Shown: one piece after another, positions 19,605 through 31,555 of the stretch
How the letters are laid out: each line of letters opens with the position of its first letter
How positions within the stretch are numbered: the first letter of the stretch is position 1
Assembly: GCF_028009165.1 (NCBI RefSeq)
Contig: NC_079245.1
Location: 2,356,001-2,420,000, forward strand
DNA length: 64,000 nt
From: Akanthomyces muscarius
Taxonomy: Eukaryota > Ascomycota > Sordariomycetes > Hypocreales > Cordycipitaceae
Reading direction: 5' to 3'
Notes under the pieces: generated by a model
The model's database searches: none
Told to the model about the DNA's origin: nothing
Seen by the model: only the letters and a program-made list of their open reading frames with translations
Position numbers and translations under genes: made by a program

Positions 19605-22280
19605 TTATATGAGGCCATTTGTCGATAGATGCTCCGCCACCATCCCGACGCCATACGCAGCTCCAGCCGCCGCCACAGTGCCCACGACGAGCTTTTTGCC
19701 CAGCGAGCGCCTCCTCCGCCCGACCGCACTCGGATCATACGCGAGCGCACCGTCCACGGCCTGCCCGACCTTGCGAAAGATCAAGACGTCGCCGCGGCCA
19801 GAGACAATCGCGTAGCCGTTGGCCTGCAGGGGCTTAAAGTGCGGGAAAAACCTGGCCGGGTTCGACAGCCGCATGATCACCTCGGCGGGCGTCTGTTGCG
19901 ACGACGGGTTAAGACCGCCTTGGGCGAGAGAACTCGTCTCCGCGACATTAACCGTCTGCGATTCTGGATCAAACGCCAGCACAACGTACTCTGCGGCAGC
20001 GGCGGCCGTACGGCCTCCACTCACTGCCTGCGACGGCGAGTCTTCTTCTGCGTGCTCGTTAGCGTTGGATCTATAATGGCTTACTCGTGTCGGCCAAGTC
20101 GCTTTACCGCCAATTTCGTGTGAGTAGCTTACTTCCAGTCCTTGCGGGATTTTAGAGTAGGGGTCCTGCTGGGCCTGCGCTCTTTTGTTCTGCTGGGCGG
20201 CCAGCTTGCTGAGCGCCTCCTGAACGATCGACTTGTTGGCCGTCGGGAAGCTCTCATCCATGGAGCTGACGCCCTCGTCGTTCTCCTGCTCGAAGCGGCG
20301 CTCGTGCTCAACCTTTGCTGTTTCGAGGTTGGACAGACGCTGCTCGGCGACAGACTCGAGCTGCTCAGCAACCGGCGGCTGCTGGTGCTCCTCGGCACCC
20401 CACTCGGCGGCATACGCAGACTTGCCGTCCTCGAGCTTCTCGGCGCGGCGGGCAGCCTCAAGCTCCACGTCGACGATGGGCTGCGCCTCGGAGACGGGGC
20501 CCTTGGGCACGTCAGCTTCGAAAGACGTCTGGTACTTGTGCTTGGCGTCCTCGAGATTGACAAGGCGGCGCTTGGCAGCAGCTTTGATGGTGCCGTTGGG
20601 GACATCAGGGGCAGAGTCCAGCTGGTCCGCACTAGACTGGTGAGCGGCAGTCTTCAGGAGGATCTCGACATCATGCTCGTTGAACTCGGGGCGGAGGGGC
20701 TGAGCAGAAATCTCGTCCAGAATCGGCTTAGCATAGCTGCCGAGGTCCTTGTAGTTCTTGGTGGCCTCCTCGGGGTGAATTGGGTACTTTCTGTTGGCCG
20801 CGTCAAAAGCTCTGGGGTTGTAGCTGGAGAGATCAGCATAATTCTTGGTGAGCTCCTCAGGGTGAACGTGTTCCTTGACGGCAGGCTCCACGAATCCCGC
20901 TCTGGGGTATGCCGAAAGGTCACCGTAGCGCTTGGATGCTTCCTCTGGGTGGATACGTGCAACAGCAGGGTCGGCATTGGGGAATTCATCATACTTTCTG
21001 AGATCGCCGTAGCGCTTGGAAGCCTCCTCTGGGTGGATGCGAGCCGACTGGGGGTCAGCGTTGTCATACTGAGCATAACGGTCCAGGTCCTCGTATTTCT
21101 TGGTCAGCTCTTCGGGAGTGAGAGGCTGGAGGCCATCGGGTTCATTCCAGCGAACCGGGCCGTACTTGTCCAAGTCCTTGTACTCTTGGGCGTAGTTGGC
21201 GGGCTTGACGTCAACCTTGGCCGGGCGAGGAGTACCACGGGGGGTGCCGTCCATTTCGCGGGCCTGCTGAGCTTTGAGAAGGGTGTCCTTGCACTTGAAG
21301 CCTTCGGCATACTTGTCCAAGTCTTCGTAGTTCTTGGAGAGTTCTTCCGAAGTCAAGGGGCGGAGGCCATCAGGCTCGCTATAGGTCACGGCGCCATACT
21401 TGTTGAGGTCCTTGTAGAGCTTGGTCTTTTCCTCGGCAGTCATGCCGGGGAGACCATCAGGTTCGTTCCAAGTGACGGGGCCATATTTGTGGAGGTCATC
21501 ATAGTCTTTGCTCTGCTCCTCGGGAGTGCGGCCGGGAAGGCCATCAGGTTCATTGTACTTGGAGGGCTTGTAGTCGTGAAGATCTTTGTACTGCTCAGCG
21601 CTCTGGGCGGGCAGGCCATCGGGCTCGTTCCACTCGATGGGGCGGTATTTCTGTAAATCGTTGTAGTGCTTGGACTTTTCCTCGGCAGTGAGCTCCCAGG
21701 GTGTATTGGGGTTGTCAAAGCTGGCCGACTTGTATGCGCCGAGATCCTTGTACTTTGGAAATTGTGAAGTGGCCTCGATCATCTTCTCAGCATCAACAGT
21801 TTGTGTGGCGTCCTTGGGAGCAAACTCCTGGATATAGTCGCGGACGCTCTTGAGCGGCAGGCGGAGGTTCTCAATGCTCTGGGGGGTGTCTTGTTGAGGG
21901 CGCAACAGCTGATCAACAGCGTCGCGCTCGAGGGCGCCGACCGTTTTGGCAGCGCCGAGACCGGAGAGGTCGTCGGACCAGGACTTGACGTTGGCAGTGT
22001 CGGCGTGTCTAGCGCTGGTGCTGGACATGCCGTGGGCGTAAGACGGAGTGGTGGTCTTGGCGGCAGCACGGGCGCTCTTGTTGTCCCAGGAGAGCCTGCG
22101 GCTGAGCGTCTCCATGTATCTGTAGCGAACAGAACGGTGGCGACCGCGGACATCGTGGTCGGTTTCGACCTGCCAGGGACCGTAGCGGTATTGGCGAGTC
22201 TGGTGGGCGGCAGATGTGGTGGACGCGCGGGCCAGAGCCAGCCTGGCGCGGGGGGTGGATTGAGCAGCAGCTGAAATCAT
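19605..22280 (-). CDS. mitochondrial YxDLxxY-repeat protein with C-terminal membrane segment
   Basis: An uninterrupted 891-codon gene. The first 38 residues are rich in Arg, Ser and Ala with no acidic residue, a typical mitochondrial presequence. Residues 177-516 hold twelve copies of the core [aromatic] YxDLxxY (tyrosines at 177, 206, 231, 260, 289, 318, 367, 396, 424, 452, 481, 510), mostly 28-29 residues apart, with linkers of the types WNEPDGLPG.TPEE and RIHPEEASKR. A charged middle region follows, then a conserved block (AFDPESQTVNV..., PAEVIMRLSNPARFFPHF, GRGDVLIFRK) and a C-terminal hydrophobic segment (about 868-886). I know this as an unnamed, widely conserved filamentous-fungal protein; no molecular function is known to me. 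Inner-membrane anchoring is inferred. Confidence 0.85.
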   Translation of the reverse strand: MISAAAQSTPRARLALARASTTSAAHQTRQYRYGPWQVETDHDVRGRHRSVRYRYMETLSRRLSWDNKSARAAAKTTTPSYAHGMSSTSARHADTANVKSWSDDLSGLGAAKTVGALERDAVDQLLRPQQDTPQSIENLRLPLKSVRDYIQEFAPKDATQTVDAEKMIEATSQFPKYKDLGAYKSASFDNPNTPWELTAEEKSKHYNDLQKYRPIEWNEPDGLPAQSAEQYKDLHDYKPSKYNEPDGLPGRTPEEQSKDYDDLHKYGPVTWNEPDGLPGMTAEEKTKLYKDLNKYGAVTYSEPDGLRPLTSEELSKNYEDLDKYAEGFKCKDTLLKAQQAREMDGTPRGTPRPAKVDVKPANYAQEYKDLDKYGPVRWNEPDGLQPLTPEELTKKYEDLDRYAQYDNADPQSARIHPEEASKRYGDLRKYDEFPNADPAVARIHPEEASKRYGDLSAYPRAGFVEPAVKEHVHPEELTKNYADLSSYNPRAFDAANRKYPIHPEEATKNYKDLGSYAKPILDEISAQPLRPEFNEHDVEILLKTAAHQSSADQLDSAPDVPNGTIKAAAKRRLVNLEDAKHKYQTSFEADVPKGPVSEAQPIVDVELEAARRAEKLEDGKSAYAAEWGAEEHQQPPVAEQLESVAEQRLSNLETAKVEHERRFEQENDEGVSSMDESFPTANKSIVQEALSKLAAQQNKRAQAQQDPYSKIPQGLEVSYSHEIGGKATWPTRVSHYRSNANEHAEEDSPSQAVSGGRTAAAAAEYVVLAFDPESQTVNVAETSSLAQGGLNPSSQQTPAEVIMRLSNPARFFPHFKPLQANGYAIVSGRGDVLIFRKVGQAVDGALAYDPSAVGRRRRSLGKKLVVGTVAAAGAAYGVGMVAEHLSTNGLI
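20733..21752 (-). repeat. coding array of twelve ~29-residue repeats
   Basis: Within the 891-aa protein, YxDLxxY cores recur at spacings 29, 25, 29, 29, 29, 49, 29, 28, 28, 29 and 29 residues. Two linker types occur: EPDGL-type in the first half and HPEEA-type in the second half, suggesting two rounds of internal duplication. Confidence 0.85.
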
Positions 22281-25200
22281 GGCTGCGAATGATTGTAAGA
22301 ATCAAATTGGTCCCGCGACTGCTATATGATCTGGAGAGAGAATGTATTAGCATAAAGAGGGCAAAAGCGACGAACTCGAGGGTGATAAGGCAGCGACACC
22401 TCCAGGGCCGGCTACATACCAACAGTGAAGGATTAGGCGGGAGAGCGTGCGAGAGGGCCGATGTATATAGCATCTAGCGACACGGCAGTGTAGGGGAGAA
22501 AAGCCGTCTAAATTGTATAGGAAAATTGGGCGACACGGGGATGGCAAGTATCGTGAGGCCGGAGTAGGGAACAGAAGTGATGAGAAGAGGGAAAGGTTTG
22601 AAGTTGAAGCGGCAGATGAGGGGAAAGTTAAAGACGACGACGGGCAAGTACGGGCAGATGCGTAGAGGGACGAGACATGGATAACGGAGGCAGTACTTGG
22701 GCGGTACACGAGAGCAAGGACACTTGGGCCAGGCCACCTGCAATGGCGCTACAGGTGATGGTTACAGAAGGCAGCGCACTAGCACAGCCAGCAGAGGCAG
22801 GCGAGTCCACCGGCGACAGCGCTATTTGCAGTGTGGCCTGCAGCGGCTTCTCCACTGTGCATCGAAAATGGAGCCCCAGGCTGCCTGTAGCCGGGGCGAG
22901 TCTTGGCGGCAACTCCAGGCGCTGATTGAAGCAGCCAGTGAAGGACGCTGGAACGCTGGCGCTGAAGCGGATCTTGTATGTGCTCGCCAGCAACCAGTTT
23001 GAAACTTTGGCCACCAGAGGCTCTGTCGTGCTGATTGTGGCTGAAATGTCATATAATTAGGGAATTTTTTTTCCCACGTTATCTGCGAGTCTCTCTACCA
23101 CGCTGACATGGTGAGCGGTTTTCTGTCCACGGCTGCGCCTTGCTGCAAGGTTCGGCACACTAGCAAGGGATGCTACAGACTTTGCAGCGCAGCGATACGA
23201 CCAAGTCGTTGAATGACGCCCATCGTGGAGCTGGTGTTGGTGTGGTGTGAGTGGGCGACGACGATGCCTGCAGCTCCAGGCGCTGAAGCCAACTAGGACA
23301 ATCCTCCGTAGCGTGGTCTCGCAGCGAGCGACCACTGAAAGATGGCGCGAATAAATACAGCGAGCCATCAACTGTGACGTATTGACCCCACTGCTGGGGC
23401 CCCCTGCAGCTATCGCCGCGCTGGCATTGGCCCAGATAAGCCGCAATTCCCCAGGCCACCGTGTGGGGATCGTGAGATGCAAAGTACCTCGCAAGTACCG
23501 TTTTGAACGTGACGATGGGGATTCAACCGTCGCACGTGATCAGACATGCACTGTCAGGCCACGCAGAGGGAAAAGAGGCTAGGAGAGTACTGGTAGATGA
23601 CGATGGGCTTTTCATCTAGATGATCGTGAGCAAGAGCGAAATTAGAATCAGAAAATACGAAACAGCCCTGGAAAACCCCCCCAGCACTGCCCATTGGCTG
23701 GCTCACGCGGCAGTGGCTGGCGCAAGTTCCGAGTTGGGATTGATTGGCGGGCGGCCGGAACCAAGCAAGGCAAAATGCCTGGACGCCCGTATGCCACAAA
23801 GATGCTAAATCTTCGATTGTGTCCAGAAATTCCAATCAATCTGATCTTGCTATCTGGAGCTACTGTTGACATGTCTGTCCATGGAAATTGCAACTTTCTG
23901 CTCTCCATATTCTTTCCCCATTACTGCTGCTTTTTGGCAGTGACATGCACCGGAAGCCCGCTTTGTGATTGTCTCCACTGCAAAATTCAGACGGGGGCCC
24001 ATGACGTCAGTTGAGCCCAACGGGTCGCACAATCACTAATTTCGCACGTCGCGCTTGAAGACGCCGGGTTTGGCCTTTGTGTTCCCTGGCCTTTGGCCGG
24101 TCAACCGTGTGGCCGAAGCTCTCGTGGGAGGGCATCGAAGCATCCCGGCCGATGAGGGTACACGGCTGACGAGGCTAGAGCCTCACGACGAGCTGGTGGC
24201 TTGACATGCTCAGTTCGAGACAAATGGCCACTATTGGCAGTCATGAACAAATATAGTGCATCAATCATGGTAGCACAGGCTGCATGATCGGATATAAGCG
24301 TCTCGCATCGTGCAGTGTCCCCCGATTCAATCCGCCTTCTGAATTGGGTATCCCGGCCACCAACAAAGAGATGGAGTCATGCCCTTGAACCAAGACCTCT
24401 GACGACTCGTCCGTGCTAGCCTGCCAGGGCGCAGCAGCACTTTGTCGCGGACCGCTAGTCTCGCATCGTGATTCTAGTCTATTTGCGGCTGGAGTAGGCT
24501 GCACACATTGACAGAATAACTACTAATGGCCCACACTGACTCGCTGGGACACACATGTCACATATCGATCATGTCAAGCCGAAATGGTCTTGCCGGATGA
24601 CAAAAAAATCGCCACAAAAAAAATCACAGCAAAATATCAACGGCTGTGGCCGTTTGACCGTGCACTTTCTATCTACTGGTATTTATCCGCAATGGCCGTC
24701 GTCTGTCGGACTTCGGGCCCTTCGCAGACTCCTTGATCGGCCAGGCAGACCAGCACCCACACCCCCAGACGCCACCACCCGCAATGTTTATTGAGTTGAG
24801 GGGAAAGGCGGCGCCATGCCTCGGCCGATGGCAGCCAGCCCTTCCTGTGACACTCAATTGTGCACAATCTCATGCCATCTTGCCGCATTGAACTGGCCTG
24901 TGCCCAAGTGCCCTGCGCCATACGAGCTATCCCTCGGCAGCCGCAGCCTTTCCCCGCCATTCTTGGGACGGAGCGCCGGACTGCCGGGATGACATGACAT
25001 GGCCCGCCCAAGCCGCTGTCAAGTCAAGACTGCCCAGCACAGTGCCGCATCGTCGTCGTCACAGTGGGTGGGTGCCCTGGACTGGAGCTTGCAAACAAAA
25101 CACAAGCTGCACGAGACAATGGCGGACGGAAACCAACTGTAATGCTATCATAAGCTACTAACTCGTGAGGATTCCAATTTTATTCAGAAAACAGGATTGT

Positions 25201-25898
25201 TCTGTTACCTTTTCCTGCAAAACCCAATTAATTCTTAATTGTAAAAACCACTACCCAGCTCAGTGCACACCGTATCCAGGCCTCCGCTCCTTCACTGTGT
25301 CGTCAAAGCCTTGCCCCAGACCGATCTGCAAATGGACTGTCAGTCCGTGGGCCCAGCACCGAAGCGTCCAGCGACGTCGCCCAAACAAGCTGCACCACGA
25401 GCGGGGTAATGCCTCTATTAGGCCAGGAAAATCCAATTGTTTTTAAAAAAGAAAGAAAGCCGCAAGCAAAGCAGACACCACACAAGAGCAAATACGCGGA
25501 AACCGCCGCTAGCGTCGCAATTTGATCGTCCGTTTGCTGATCTGGCGCCTCTCCGCCAGCAACCGGCATCCTGCATCACTCCGAGAAAGCAACAGCAGGG
25601 CTTTTAAGCTACGTCAATGATTGTGGCTTGGAGCTCAGACATCTGAGATATAATTCCTTTGCCATCTTTTTATTTCCACCATTGTTTTACTTTCGCGGGT
25701 TATCAGATTCGCCAACATTTTGAAACAGGAAAAAAGGTCGCCAACGGTCCAGGTCTAGCGCAAGCGTGAGAAGAATGCGTTGCGACACCTGAGACAGAAA
25801 ATCGAAACACCCAATCCTCACACCCGCGCGCGCCCGCGCCAAAGGGCAGACGCTCATACCAAAACCAGGCCACGCCAGAAGCAGAGAGAAGCCTCGCC
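22281..25898. other. 3.6-kb gene-free divergent region
   Basis: This lies between the divergent repeat-protein (-) and MFS-transporter (+) genes. Open frames are short (at most 145 codons), mutually overlapping and without domains. No RNA gene was recognised. Parts are purine- or pyrimidine-skewed, as in fungal promoters. Confidence 0.45.
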
Positions 25899-28045
25899 AT
25901 GAGCGACGAGGTCAAGAGCATGGGGTCCGCATCCGCGGACACGGCGCTTGACAACGGCTCCAGCTCCCACGGCACCGGCGGCGGCGGCGCTCCAACGACG
26001 GACCATGCCAGCATCGTGAATGGCAGCGGCGACGACGCCGACGCCATTGTGCTGCGGCGCAAGAAGCCCATTGCCGGCTGGCGCCTCGCCATCATATTCG
26101 CATGGTGCGTTGCCTCTCATGTCGCATCACACGACACTGCTGCCCTCCCTCACATTGTAGTCTTCAAACGAAACACCCATGCTAACTGCGCGTCGAAAAA
26201 CAGCGTCGGCATGGGCCTCTTCCTCTCCCTCCTCGACGCCACCGTCGTCGCCACCATGCTCGTCGACATTTCCGCCGAGTTTCAAGACTTTAAAACCTCT
26301 TCCTGGGTCGTCTTGGCCTATACCCTCACCGAAGTTGGTCCGTCTCCCTCCTTCCCCCATCCCCCATCTCCCTCTCCTCTCCTCTCCCTCCATACTGATG
26401 CACTCACAGGCTTCGCCGTCGCCATGGCGCGCCTCTCCGACGCCCTCGGCCGCAAGACCATCGTCTGCACCTCCTTTGCCATCTTCCTCGCCGCGTCCAT
26501 GGGCTGCGCCGCCTCCGCCAACCTCGACCAGCTCATCGGCTTCCGCGCCGCGCAGGGCGTCGGCGGCGCGGGGCTCTACTCCATGGCCATGATCACCTAC
26601 CCGGAGCTGAGCCCGCCGTCGCGCGTCGTTCTCGTCACGTCGGCCCTCGGCGTCATAGTCGCCCTCGCGGGCGTCTGCGGGCCCGTCATTGGCGGGCTGC
26701 TGACGACGTATGTCGGCTGGCGTTATGTGTTCTGGATAAAGTATGCTCTCCCTCCCCTCCGCTTCCTATCCCCCCCACCATCAGAAAAAGACGCTGACTT
26801 TTAGCAAAGCGCCCCGTGTGCGTTCGTCCCTGGCGTGCTGCTGCTGTTCCTCTGGCCCAAGGACTACCAGCTCTTTGTCAAGATTGACATGCGCCGCCTC
26901 GACTACCTCGGCGCCGTCCTCATCCTCGCCGCCACCGTCCTGCCCGTCTTCATCATCAACCAGGCCGCCATCCGCGACTACGCCTGGCGCAGCGCCACCA
27001 CAATCTCCGTCCTCGTCCTCGGCGGCCTCTGCTGGGTCGCCCTCGTCCTCTGGCAGCGCCAGCTCGCCCGCGACGCCCGCTTTCGCCACATCCGGCCCCA
27101 GCTGCCCTTTCACATCCTCACCACCCGCGTCATGCTCGCTGCGATATTGTACGTTGTTTCCCCTTCCTTCCCCTTCCCTCTGCCGTGCCGCGTCACTGGT
27201 TCCATCTCTAACAGCTGACCAGCGACACATTCCTCTCCGGCTTCGTCCTCCTCCTCGCCATCATCAACATACCCCTCCGCTCCCAAATCGTAAACCTCTA
27301 CGGGCCCGTCAAGGCCGGCGCTCTGCTCCTCCCCATGATGGGCGGCGGCGCGGCCGGTTGCGCCCTCGGCGGCGCCCTGTCACTGCGCCGCAACAACACT
27401 TTTCCCGTGCTCGTCGCCGCCAGCGCCATCCTCACCATCGCCTCGGGCGTCCTCTCCCGCCTCCCCGACGGCATCAAGCCCCCCGCGTGGCAGTGGGGTC
27501 TCGAAGTCGTCCTCGGCCTCGGCATAGGCTTGAAAATCTCTAGCACCACATTCCTCGCCGTCCTACAATCTAGTTTCGAGGATCACGGTACGTTTCCTCT
27601 CCCCTCCACCTCTTTTATTTTCCTGCCGGCGTATAAGGTTGCTGACTTGGGTGAATGCAAAGCCATCTCGCAGGGCATCATTGCGCAGATGCGCGTGTTC
27701 GGCGGCAGCCTCGGCGTCGCCATCAGCATTATTGTCCTCATCACCAAGATCCAAAACGGACTCGAGGACACCCTCACGCCAGAACAGCTCGCCAGCTTTT
27801 ACCGCTCGCCGCTGGCCCTCTTCCAGTTTGGCCCGCAGCAGCAGCTTCTCGCGCGGCAGGCCTTCATCGACGCCTTCCGCGTGGACATGTATATCTGCGT
27901 CGGCGTGTCGATCGCGTCGCTGCTGGTGGCGCTGTTTACGTTCCAGCGGCATCCGCCGTCAGTCCAGTCCAAGCTGGCAGACTTGGAAAAGGAGCTGTCG
28001 AGGGGTGCGCCGCTGACAGACGCCCCGGAAACGGCAGAAGCATGA
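25899..28045 (+). CDS. MFS transporter, DHA-type multidrug/metabolite exporter
   Basis: 585 aa in six exons: 25899-26104, 26204-26337, 26410-26740, 26810-27148, 27223-27587, 27663-28045, phases consistent. A hydrophilic, Ser/Gly-rich N-terminus (about 60 residues) precedes the first membrane helix (GMGLFLSLLDATVVATML). The helix 2-3 loop carries the MFS motif A form MARLSDALGRK. The drug:H+ antiporter motif C is present as GVCGPVIGG, followed by GWRYVFWIN; the latter is complete only if intron 3 uses the AAG acceptor at 26809, since the nearer TAG shifts the frame. Helix content fits the 14-segment DHA2 group. It is likely a plasma-membrane exporter. The substrate is unknown, and there is no metabolite gene next to it. 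Confidence 0.9.
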
Positions 28046-28275
28046 ATTTATGACTACAAGCAGGAAATTGTACATTCAAAGCAGTCGGCCCATGAAGTCT
28101 GACGCACCTGTACTTACGAATGAATGTAAACTCAGACAAAGGTCTAGGCCATGATAGATCGATAAATAAATAAGAAAGAGTAAATTCCATTCGCTAATTC
28201 CTGATCCAATGATATAATGTCGCTCAATTATCTGAACAAGTTTTCATGCGCAAGGCAGGCAGCCTTCGCTTCGCC

Positions 28276-29683
28276 TCATTCATGCCGTCGGTATCCATCA
28301 CTCTGCCTTTGCGTGCCGTTCTGTGTATTTGTACCATCGAGCGTGTGTTGATCGTGCAGCGTCAGCCCGTCGGTGTCTTCATGCGTGCCGCTGCGGCTGT
28401 CTTGCGCATGTGTATTCTGGTAGTCCTGCTGGCCACTGTGCCGTGAGCTTTCCGAGCTGGGACGCTCCTTGTACGGAGGTACCGCCACCCCGGCGACCGT
28501 GGCCTTGTCTTGCTCCCGGGACTTGACGTAGACGGGCAGTGGCTCGTCATCGGTCGGCGATCGTGACCTCTGATACTCGCCAATGCGTTGCAGTCGCTGT
28601 TCTTGGAGTTGGTGCTCCTCGCGTTCAAACGTCTCTCGGTCTCTCCGCCTGGACCTTAGGAAGAACCAAAGCCAGACGGCGGAGATGGCGGCAAATGCGG
28701 CAGCTACGCAGCCGGCCACAATGCCTATGATTTGACCCAGACCTTTGTCCAACGCGTCGGGGTTGGTTTGCTTTCGTGTCAAGCTAGGGTCGATTTCTGT
28801 ACCCGGTTCCCAAGTTTTGACGGGATACTGTACTGATACGGTCGGCGGCGATGGTGATAGATCGGAGGCATCTTGCTTTTCCCATGCGATATACCAGGGT
28901 TGGTAGAACATCGTCACCACGGAGGGTGCTGGTGTGGGCGTCGCAGCAGCCGTCGCATTTCTTGCTGCGAGAGCGGCCGGCTTGGTGGTCGATGATGTAG
29001 GCCCTGTAGTAGTCGAAGATGCAGACCCTGTAGTGGTCGAGGATGCGGATCCCGGAGAAATCGTAGTTGTAGTGGTTTGCGTCGTAGGTGACAAGGTCGT
29101 CGTCTTTATGCAGTTGGCTCCAGATACGCCAACTATGTCTCTATCGTAAAACATGGTGTACGAGAAGCCACTGTAGACCCGCGCATTAGTACAGTACAAG
29201 ACTGCTTGACGGGCGAGCTGCCGTTACTCACCTTGGGCAGCAGTATGCTGTTGTGCGAATGGTGTCCGTATTGGGCTGATTATTAAATAAATCAGACAGC
29301 TGGTTGTAGTTGTAGCCGCTGGGGCAAGCAGCTTTGCTGTAGCTAAATCGGTAGCTGGTCTCGATATTGTTCCACCCAGAGGGCTGGCAGGCCGAGTACT
29401 GGGCATTGGTGACGGGCAGCAGAATCTGCGGATAGGTTGTGTTGCCAAAGCTGTCGCCAAGGGTCATGGTGACCGTGGCGGCAGTCCAGCTCTGCACCGG
29501 TGTGCATTGTGTCGGCGGGACGAATGGAGTCGTGAGCTGGGGGAGGACGAGAACGGTTGCGTTGCTGGTGCTGGTGCTGTTGGCAACGGCGCCGGGCGGG
29601 AAACGGGTGCCATTTACAACGGGCCCTAGCGACGCGGCCGTTGTCGTCAGCGAAGCGAGCGTGGTGGTGATGGAGGTCGACAT
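28276..29683 (-). CDS. single-pass surface protein with Cys-rich ectodomain, function unknown
   Basis: Two exons (29232-29683 and 28276-29170 on the minus strand, intron 29171-29231) give about 448 aa. The N-terminal half is Ser/Thr-rich with several N-glycosylation sites, and a cysteine-containing ectodomain with the motif CCPSGF that is completed across the splice. Next come a Thr/Ser-rich stalk (repeats of SASSTTTG), one membrane helix (about IIGIVAGCVAAAFAAISAVW), a basic stop-transfer RSRRR, and a cytosolic tail rich in charged and polar residues. It is therefore a type I-like membrane protein resembling fungal wall-sensor-like proteins. No good signal peptide is visible at the chosen start. 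An unspliced hydrophobic frame lies just upstream (29696-29878), so a missed 5' exon is possible. Confidence 0.75.
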
Positions 29684-31555
29684 TGCCGCGGCCGGTCAGT
29701 CGCGAAGAGGGCGCGCGAAAACCATGAACAATGGCAGCGGCGATGGGATGGCGAGGATGAGGAATAAAAAGATGATGATCAAGGATAGGATGGCGTAGAG
29801 TAGAGCGGCAGAGAGGATTTCGTATCTGGTATTCTGGACAAGAGCCTGGGGACTCGAGCGGATACGGGACCTCCACAACTCTGGAACAAGGGCGGAGTTT
29901 AGCGCAGCAAGGGCCCAGCAACGCCTACCTACTGGCCGCCAGTGGGAGGTGGGCGGTTGAGCGAGACAAGGGGTGAAGGAGGCTAGCCAGATGGATGTTC
30001 GATGCTCAATCTAAACTTTCGAGCTGATGAAAACGTTGCGAGGGATAGAATTGATGCGTAGCAACAGTAGGGCCAAGACGTGCGATGCAGCCTGCAGGTG
30101 CCTTGCAGCCGAGCGAGCCCTTCAGGAATGGCAGATGGCAGATGTATCGCGACCTGTCAGTGCCCGCACGCGCAGGGTGTTGCTTGGAGATCTAAATTTG
30201 GCAGCAGCACAGCCTGGTTGTCATGTCCCATCCCAGGCTTTGCGAACTGTCGATGGAGTGGTACGAGGTGCCGCGTGTTGTGCGTGGATCATCCCTTGAT
30301 TCCAAAGGAACTCTCCAGAGGAAGATAAGTTACGTCTGCGCACGCAGCGCAAGGGGCTGCTGCATGATGCGGCGCCAAGTTATTCTTTGAGTTATCGCAT
30401 CCCAAATAGCTTGTCTGTCCAGATGTGCTGTGCATGCTTCCTCACAGCCAAGCTTGCCAAGTGTCCGTCGGCGTCTTTGTGCTTGCGATCGTTGGAGGGG
30501 CCGACCGTGCCGGGACAGGCATGCATGCATTCCTGGCCGAGTTCCGCTCGGTGGCAGCCAAGCCAGGCACCCAGGGTGCAAACTCACCAGACCGATTGGG
30601 TGGATCGAGCGGCATGATGGACAGAATTCGGACTTGGATGCTTTGTGGTGCTTCGCGATGCTTCGTGGTTGGGACCAAGGACAGCGATGCTGCGTTTGCT
30701 TGGCGCAGGTAGTGCAGTGTAACAGCGATTGAGCACAGGGAGTGCGCTGCGTGCCTGTCGCCGTCAAACGCATCATCGATGGCCTGGCACCCAAGACAAG
30801 TCTGCATCTCATCGTCACTTGGCTGCACACATTGCACATACTCTGATGGCTATTTCCTGAGCTGGCGATACATGACGCACTATTCCTGGATTTCCTGAAA
30901 GATTTGCCTTTCGTGGCTGGCCGCCACTAAAGCGACCTCACCAGGGCTTGAATATAGTTATTACTATCGTTTGCAAAAGGGAACGTAGTGTTATATTGTG
31001 GAAAGAGCTGAAAATAAATTGATCCTTCAATAGTTTTTTCTTCCTGTTTTTTTTTTTTTTTTTTTTTTTTGACTGACTGACAAAGCATTCTGTCCCTGGA
31101 TAGCTGTCTTGCTGTTAGAGGTACCTGGCCTTCATTAAGCGTTTGGGGCGAGTTTAAGCTCTCAAGGCTGTCTTCAAATAGTCGGATCAATCTCCGCCAC
31201 GAAACTCTTTGTCAACTCCAAAGAGAAAAAAATCATGCACCCTTGAGAGTCGTCAATATAAATCAGCCTTGGCCCTCTCATTTCTCTGTTCATCCATTTT
31301 CAAGCAAACAACCTCATCATCTCCCCCCCCAGTCAGCCCGGGCACAGCATCGGTATGACTCCATCTGGAAGCCAGGCCCACTCTTAACAATTCTACACCT
31401 TGACATACCAAACCAAACTACTTGTGGCGACGTCACTGAGCCGCATCTCAAAATCTTTTAAAGACTGTCCAGCCTCAGCCGCTGTCCGCATCGACCGCGT
31501 CGCATTGTCCCTCGCAGCATCTCACCGGACTTCACACGCGACGCGAGCCTGTGCC
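29684..31555. other. divergent intergenic region
   Basis: This separates the surface-protein gene (-) from listerin (+). It contains a 60-codon hydrophobic frame close to the former and a long T tract. Overlapping frames around 30330-30840 on both strands have no domain support. Confidence 0.5.
31047..31070. repeat. 24-base poly(T) tract
   Basis: A homopolymer of 24 T on the plus strand, about 490 bases upstream of the listerin start. It is a candidate nucleosome-excluding poly(dA:dT) element or simply length-variable sequence. Confidence 0.9.

Noticed and set aside
20142..21656. A 504-codon plus-strand open frame.
   Set aside because: It is antisense to the repeat protein; its repetitive Leu/Val/Gly composition is a by-product of the repeat array on the other strand.
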